Both the position numbers and the translations under genes were made by a program. 64,000 nucleotides of DNA from CAZFHA01 sp964518595 (GTDB lineage Bacteria; Bacillota; Clostridia; Saccharofermentanales; Saccharofermentanaceae), in assembly GCA_964518595.1 (NCBI GenBank), contig CAZFHA010000013.1:43412-107411 (forward strand), written 5' to 3'. The notes under the pieces were generated by a model that worked only from the letters and a program-made list of their open reading frames with translations, did no database searches and had not been told where the DNA came from. Below are positions 59,437 to 64,000 of the stretch, in pieces (the stretch's first letter is position 1; the number at the start of each line of letters is the position of its first letter).

Positions 59437-60845
59437 ATCCTCAGGACAAATCTATGGAGAAGATTGTCGCTTTAGCAAAGACAAGAGGCTTTGTATTTCC
59501 TGGATCTGACATTTATGGTGGTTTGGCAAACTCCTGGGATTATGGTCCTTTGGGTGTGGAACTCAAAAATAATGTCAAGGCCGCTTGGTGGAAGAAATTT
59601 GTTCAAGAGAGCCCCTATAATGTAGGTGTTGATTGTGCCATCTTGATGAATCCTCAGGTATGGGTGGCTTCAGGACATGTGGGTGGATTTTCAGATCCTC
59701 TCATTGACTGCAAGCAGTGTAAAGCTCGCCATCGTGCTGATAAATTAATCGAGGATTGGAATCTGGAACAGGCTATTGAGCAGCCGGTAGATGGCTGGGA
59801 TAGTGATCGGTTGGTTGCATACATAAAAGAAAAGAATATTCCTTGTCCTGCTTGTGGGGGACATAATTTTACCGATGTGCGTAAGTTTAACTTAATGTTC
59901 AAAACCTATATGGGGGTTACGGAAGATAGTCAGAACGAAGTGTATCTGCGGCCGGAAACTGCCCAAGGTATTTTTGTAAACTTCAAGAATGTTCAACGCT
60001 CTTCCAGACGGAAAATTCCCTTTGGTATTTGCCAAATTGGCAAATCTTTTCGAAATGAAATTACCCCTGGTAATTTCATTTTTAGAACGAGAGAATTTGA
60101 GCAGATGGAATTGGAATTCTTTTGTGAGCCGGGCACAGACTTAGAGTGGTTTAATTATTGGAAAGAGTTTTGCTATCGTTGGTTGATGGATTTAGGCCTG
60201 AAAACAGACGAAGTGCGGACGCGGGATCATTCTCCTGAAGAGTTGGCTTTCTATTCAAAGGCAACTACGGATTTTGAATTTCAGTTCCCTTTCGGTTGGG
60301 GCGAACTTTGGGGTATTGCTGATCGTACAGACTATGACTTGAAGCAACATATGGATCATGCTAAGGAAGACTTAACTTATTTTGATCCTGCCAAAAATGA
60401 AAAGTATATTCCCTATGTAATTGAACCTTCACTGGGGGCTGACCGGGTAACGCTGGCATTTCTCTGTGCTGCCTATGATCAAGAGGAGCTGGCGGAAGGT
60501 GACGTAAGAACTGTTATGCGTTTTCACCCTGCACTGGCACCGGTTAAAATTGGCATCCTACCCTTGTCAGCTAAATTATCAGCGGCATCGGAAGGGATTT
60601 TTCAAAATCTAAGTAAAAAATATAGCTGCGAATTTGATGATCGCCAGTCTATTGGTAAGCGCTATCGCCGACAAGATGAAATCGGAACTCCTTATTGTGT
60701 AGTTTATGATTTTGACTCGGAAGAGGATCATTGCGTGGAGATTCGTGAGCGGGATTCCATGGCTAAGGTAGAATATAGCCCTGGAAATGTTAGGTTCCCT
60801 ATTGACAAATTGGATGAGTTTTTTGCGGGAAAGTTTGATTTTTAA
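59433..60845 (+). CDS. glyS: Glycine-tRNA ligase, single-chain alpha2 type
   Basis: This class II synthetase charges tRNA-Gly. The 470-residue protein has the family start VALAKTRGFVFPGSDIYGGLANSWDYGPLG as one block, a zinc-like cysteine set (CKQCKARHRAD and CPACGG), motif 2 around FRNEITPGNFIFRTREFEQMELEFF and motif 3 GADRVTLAFLCAAY. It overlaps rpoZ by four bases. It would charge the tRNA-Gly(GCC) also found here. Confidence 0.95.
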   Translation: MNPQDKSMEKIVALAKTRGFVFPGSDIYGGLANSWDYGPLGVELKNNVKAAWWKKFVQESPYNVGVDCAILMNPQVWVASGHVGGFSDPLIDCKQCKARHRADKLIEDWNLEQAIEQPVDGWDSDRLVAYIKEKNIPCPACGGHNFTDVRKFNLMFKTYMGVTEDSQNEVYLRPETAQGIFVNFKNVQRSSRRKIPFGICQIGKSFRNEITPGNFIFRTREFEQMELEFFCEPGTDLEWFNYWKEFCYRWLMDLGLKTDEVRTRDHSPEELAFYSKATTDFEFQFPFGWGELWGIADRTDYDLKQHMDHAKEDLTYFDPAKNEKYIPYVIEPSLGADRVTLAFLCAAYDQEELAEGDVRTVMRFHPALAPVKIGILPLSAKLSAASEGIFQNLSKKYSCEFDDRQSIGKRYRRQDEIGTPYCVVYDFDSEEDHCVEIRERDSMAKVEYSPGNVRFPIDKLDEFFAGKFDF

Positions 60846-60914
60846 GGTTTCATATGAGTGCTTAGCACCATGGAAATAATTGTCGAATCAGAAAAGAAAG
60901 CGGAGGATGTTTAG

Positions 60915-63542
60915 ATGACAAAGTATGTCTACATGTTTACCGAAGGTAACGCAAGCATGAAAAATCTCCTAGGTGGAAAAGGAGCAAACCTGGCAGAAAT
61001 GACCGGTTTGGGATTGCCTGTTCCCAGAGGCTTTACTATTTCCACCGAAGCCTGTAATCGCTACTATGAAGACAATGAAACCATAGCCCCAGAAGTGGAA
61101 AAACAAATTTTTGAGACACTAGCTCAGGCAGAAGCCGTGGTAGGTAAAAAACTCGGTGATGTAGCTAACCCCTTTCTGGTATCTGTTCGCTCAGGTGCCA
61201 GAGCCTCAATGCCAGGAATGATGGATACAATTTTGAATCTTGGTTTAAACGATGAAGTCGTGTTAGGTCTGGCTACACTGACTGGAAATGAAAGATTTGC
61301 TTATGACAGCTATCGGCGCTTTATTTCTATGTTTGCCGATGTTGTAATAGAGATAAGCAAAAACAAATTTGAAAGCGAGTTAGAAGCGGTCAAAAAAGAA
61401 CTTGGCGTTGAGCTCGACACCGAACTGGATGCCCCAGCTATGAAAGAGGTTGTTCGCCGATACTTGGCTGTATATCAGCGAGAAAAGGGGGAAGCTTTTC
61501 CTCAGGATCCCAAACGACAGCTAATGGAGTCGGTTAAGGCTGTTTTTCGTTCTTGGAATAATGACCGAGCCATTCTCTATCGCCGCATGAATGATATTCC
61601 CGGTAGCTGGGGAACTGCTGTCAATGTACAGGAAATGGTATATGGTAACATGGGCGATACTTCTGGTACAGGTGTAGCCTTTACTAGAAACCCTGCCACC
61701 GGCGAAAAGAAGCTCTATGGTGAATTCCTGATGAATGCCCAGGGCGAAGATGTAGTCGCGGGTATCAGAACCCCTAAGACCATTGACCAGCTCAAGCAAG
61801 TCATGCCCGAAGTCTATCAGCAGTTTGCTTCTATTGCTGAAACCTTAGAGAAGCACTACAAAGATATGCAGGATATGGAATTTACGATTGAGCGTGGGCA
61901 GCTTTTCATGCTTCAGACTCGAAATGGAAAAAGAACTGCTGCTGCAGCAATGAAGGTTGCTGTAGATATGGTAAAAGAAGGTCTAAATACGAAGGAAGAA
62001 GCTCTATTAAAGCTGGATCCTAAGCAATTAGATGCCTTGCTGCATCCTACCTTTGATCCCAAAGCTCTAAAGGCCGCTGAAGTTATTGCCAGAGGTCTGC
62101 CGGCCTCTCCGGGAGCCGCAACCGGAAAAGTTTATTTTTCTGCAGAGGCGGCCAAAGCCGCTAATGATTTGGGTGAGGCGGTACTTTTAGTTCGTTTGGA
62201 AACTTCTCCAGAGGATCTGGCTGGAATGGATGCCTCCAAAGGTATTCTGACAGGAAGAGGCGGCATGACATCGCACGCAGCTGTTGTTGCCCGGGGCATG
62301 GGCAAGTGCTGTGTATCCGGTTGTTCTGACCTGATCATCAAAGAAGATGAAGGATACTTTGAAACTAAAGACGGAAACCGTTACAAGGAAGGTGCTTGGA
62401 TTTCTCTTGATGGAAGCACCGGAAATGTATATGCTGGAGAAATTGCAACGCAAGAAGCCAGCTTGTCTGGAGATTTTAAAACCATTATGGAATGGTCTGA
62501 TGAATTTAGAACCCTTAAGATTAGAGCCAATGCAGATACCATAAGAGATGCGAAGGTGGCTTTTGATCTGGGTGCAGAAGGCATTGGCCTCTGCAGAACC
62601 GAGCATATGTTTTTCGAAGCTGAGCGAATTCTGGCTTTCCGTCAAATGATCGTGGCTGAGGATGAGAGTAAGCGTCGTGCGGCATTAGATAAAATTCTAC
62701 CTTATCAACAAGCTGATTTCATTGGACTTTTCCAATCAATGAAAGGTTACCCCGTAACAATTCGACTTCTTGATCCGCCGTTACATGAATTCTTGCCACA
62801 GAACTCTGAGGATGTGGCTGAGCTGGCCGCAACCTTAGGTATGGATGCAGCGAAGTTACAAGATTTCATTCATAACCTTCATGAGATTAACCCCATGCTG
62901 GGACATCGGGGATGCCGACTGGCTGTTACCTATCCAGAAATTGCTGAGATGCAGACCAAGGCAATTATTTCTGCGGCTATAGCAGTTAACAAAGAAGGCG
63001 GAGCTCAAGTAATTCCAGAAATTATGATTCCCTTAGTGTGTGAAGTCAAAGAACTAAAATACGTTAAGCAGATTGTTGTTTCTACTGCGGATAAACTCAT
63101 TGAAGAAGCAGGGGTAGAACTAAAGTATATGGTAGGTACCATGATAGAAATTCCTCGAGCGGCTTTAACTGCGGATGAAATTGCTAGTGAAGCAGAATTC
63201 TTTTCTTTTGGAACCAATGATTTGACACAAATGACCTATGGCTTGTCACGGGATGATGCCGGCAAAATTTTGGATGCTTACTATCAGAAGAAGATTTTTG
63301 AGAGTGATCCTACAGCACGGCTAGATATTTCTGGTGTTGGCAAGCTCATGGAAATTGCCAGCCAAAGTGGCCGACGTGTAAGACCAGGTATAAAATTGGG
63401 AATATGTGGTGAACACGGTGGAGACCCTTCCTCCATAGCATTCTGTAATAGTCTGGGTTTTGCCTACGTTTCTTGTTCTCCTTTCCGTGTCCCGATTGCT
63501 CGTCTTGCCGCCGCCCAAGCTGCGCTGACGCAAAAAATCTAA
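60915..63542 (+). CDS. ppdK: Pyruvate phosphate dikinase
   Basis: PPDK interconverts pyruvate, ATP and phosphate with PEP, AMP and pyrophosphate, a glycolysis/gluconeogenesis link common in anaerobes. The 875-residue length is that of the bacterial enzyme. The phospho-His is in TGRGGMTSHAAVVARGMGK, the N-terminal nucleotide part has GGKGANLAEMTGLGLPVPRGFTI, and the PEP/pyruvate barrel has FFSFGTNDLTQMTYGLSRDD with the catalytic Cys in LGICGEHGGDPSS. A terminator follows. Confidence 0.97.
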   Translation: MTKYVYMFTEGNASMKNLLGGKGANLAEMTGLGLPVPRGFTISTEACNRYYEDNETIAPEVEKQIFETLAQAEAVVGKKLGDVANPFLVSVRSGARASMPGMMDTILNLGLNDEVVLGLATLTGNERFAYDSYRRFISMFADVVIEISKNKFESELEAVKKELGVELDTELDAPAMKEVVRRYLAVYQREKGEAFPQDPKRQLMESVKAVFRSWNNDRAILYRRMNDIPGSWGTAVNVQEMVYGNMGDTSGTGVAFTRNPATGEKKLYGEFLMNAQGEDVVAGIRTPKTIDQLKQVMPEVYQQFASIAETLEKHYKDMQDMEFTIERGQLFMLQTRNGKRTAAAAMKVAVDMVKEGLNTKEEALLKLDPKQLDALLHPTFDPKALKAAEVIARGLPASPGAATGKVYFSAEAAKAANDLGEAVLLVRLETSPEDLAGMDASKGILTGRGGMTSHAAVVARGMGKCCVSGCSDLIIKEDEGYFETKDGNRYKEGAWISLDGSTGNVYAGEIATQEASLSGDFKTIMEWSDEFRTLKIRANADTIRDAKVAFDLGAEGIGLCRTEHMFFEAERILAFRQMIVAEDESKRRAALDKILPYQQADFIGLFQSMKGYPVTIRLLDPPLHEFLPQNSEDVAELAATLGMDAAKLQDFIHNLHEINPMLGHRGCRLAVTYPEIAEMQTKAIISAAIAVNKEGGAQVIPEIMIPLVCEVKELKYVKQIVVSTADKLIEEAGVELKYMVGTMIEIPRAALTADEIASEAEFFSFGTNDLTQMTYGLSRDDAGKILDAYYQKKIFESDPTARLDISGVGKLMEIASQSGRRVRPGIKLGICGEHGGDPSSIAFCNSLGFAYVSCSPFRVPIARLAAAQAALTQKI

Positions 63543-63578
63543 CACACATAGGTTAATTAGTTACGATTCCCTGCTACT

Positions 63579-63628
63579 AAATACTCCCCTTCACCTTTAA
63601 CAAAAGGCGAGGGGGAGTATTGTTTTGT
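63579..63628 (+). terminator. Intrinsic terminator after ppdK
   Basis: AATACTCCCC (63580-63589) pairs with GGGGAGTATT (63612-63621), with an inner CCTTT/AAAGG stem, followed by GTTTTGTTT. Confidence 0.85.
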
Positions 63629-63743
63629 TTGGAAAATGTTCGAAAAGTGGCTCTGAATGCTATAAAATCAAGAAATTAGAAAGCTGCTTTAAATAGTATA
63701 TAAAGAGAGGTTAAAAATCGTAAAACTTTTTTTAGAAAAACTG

Positions 63744-63772
63744 TTGACAGAAAGGCGGACATGTAATAGAAT
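63744..63772 (+). promoter_or_regulatory. First ribosomal RNA operon promoter (P1)
   Basis: TTGACA (63744-63749) and TAGAAT (63767-63772), 17 bases apart, preceded by an AT-rich stretch like an UP element (63719-63743). Confidence 0.8.
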
Positions 63773-63857
63773 CAATATCCGGTCGAGGGAAACCGAAACC
63801 GCAAGATACCCGCCAGAGCACTGGCAAACGAACCGAAAAAAACTTCAAAAATAAGTG

Positions 63858-63898
63858 TTGACAGAACGGATCGTCGGTGGTATCATAGACAAGCGCTT
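63858..63898 (+). promoter_or_regulatory. Second ribosomal RNA operon promoter (P2) with AAGCGCTT at the start site
   Basis: TTGACA (63858-63863) and TATCAT (63881-63886), 17 bases apart. AAGCGCTT follows at 63891-63898, over the expected start. The leader then contains CTTGAAAATTGAATAG (63923-63938), a phrase common near rRNA genes in Clostridia, so the 16S gene should begin soon after base 64000. No rRNA sequence itself is inside the window. Confidence 0.75.
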
Positions 63899-64000
63899 CA
63901 GAGAGAAGCACAGCACCGGACCTTGAAAATTGAATAGAAGAGCAGAAAAAAGACGAGCCTAAATCAATTCAAAAGAGTTGAAATAGAACAAGTAAACAAA

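Noticed and set aside
62187..62645. 152-codon minus-strand frame
   Set aside because: Lies wholly antisense to the catalytic part of ppdK, a normal shadow frame.

Overview
The window reads as a chromosomal segment of a Gram-positive bacterium of the class Clostridia (Bacillota). The evidence is the alpha ribosomal operon order (infA end, rpmJ, rpsM, rpsK, rpsD, rpoA, rplQ), zinc-ribbon forms of L36, S4 and L33, an ECF transporter module behind rplQ, a Crh-like protein, the yicC-remA-gmk-rpoZ order, pyruvate phosphate dikinase, a short HisG with HisZ, strong GGAGG ribosome binding sites and TTGACA/TATAAT promoters. Base composition looks moderate. I cannot name a genus.

Layout. 1-3.5 kb: end of infA and the alpha operon. 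3.5-10.2 kb: ECF transporter ATPases (two halves fused) and EcfT, a ROK glucokinase, truA, pncB and a cyclophilin. 10.2-22.3 kb: a carbohydrate-use locus with a strong promoter, a 16-bp operator palindrome, an ABC importer (binding lipoprotein and two permeases, no ATPase), GH2-like, GH35, GH65 and GH172/DUF2961 enzymes and an RbsD-type mutarotase. 22.3-30.4 kb: an accessory stretch with a large surface protein of MBG/YDG repeats (minus strand), a three-gene ABC-2 exporter, a possible broken HPr-like gene, a HAD hydrolase and an APH-type kinase.

30.5-39.3 kb: a histidine operon hisZ-G-D-C-B-purC-hisH-A-F/I-E with a HisF-HisI fusion and purC inside. 39.3-43.1 kb: rpmG-secE-nusG-rplK-rplA-(L10 leader)-rplJ-rplL. 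43.0-46.8 kb: an orphan minus-strand ORF and a polar amino acid ABC importer with an extra membrane protein. 47-49.7 kb: tRNA-Gly(GCC), a PflX-like radical SAM protein and purF with a terminator-like hairpin at the start of its leader. 49.8-53.9 kb: rplM-rpsI, an amidohydrolase, tsaE-tsaB-rimI. 54-63.5 kb: a Crh-like protein, uvrC, a metallophosphoesterase, yicC-remA-gmk-rpoZ-glyS-ppdK. The last 300 bases carry two tandem strong promoters and a leader typical of a ribosomal RNA operon, whose 16S gene should start just past the window.

How the genes work together. Much of the window is growth machinery (ribosome, RNA polymerase, secretion, tRNA modification). The most distinctive parts are the sugar locus, where a furanoside-type GH172 enzyme, a GH65 phosphorylase and a ring-opening mutarotase suggest an uncommon oligosaccharide, and the histidine operon, where the AICAR by-product of HisH/HisF meets purC of the purine pathway. 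I saw no CRISPR array, transposase, phage gene or clear new defence system. The unusual items are gene fusions, extended tails on core proteins and leader structures.
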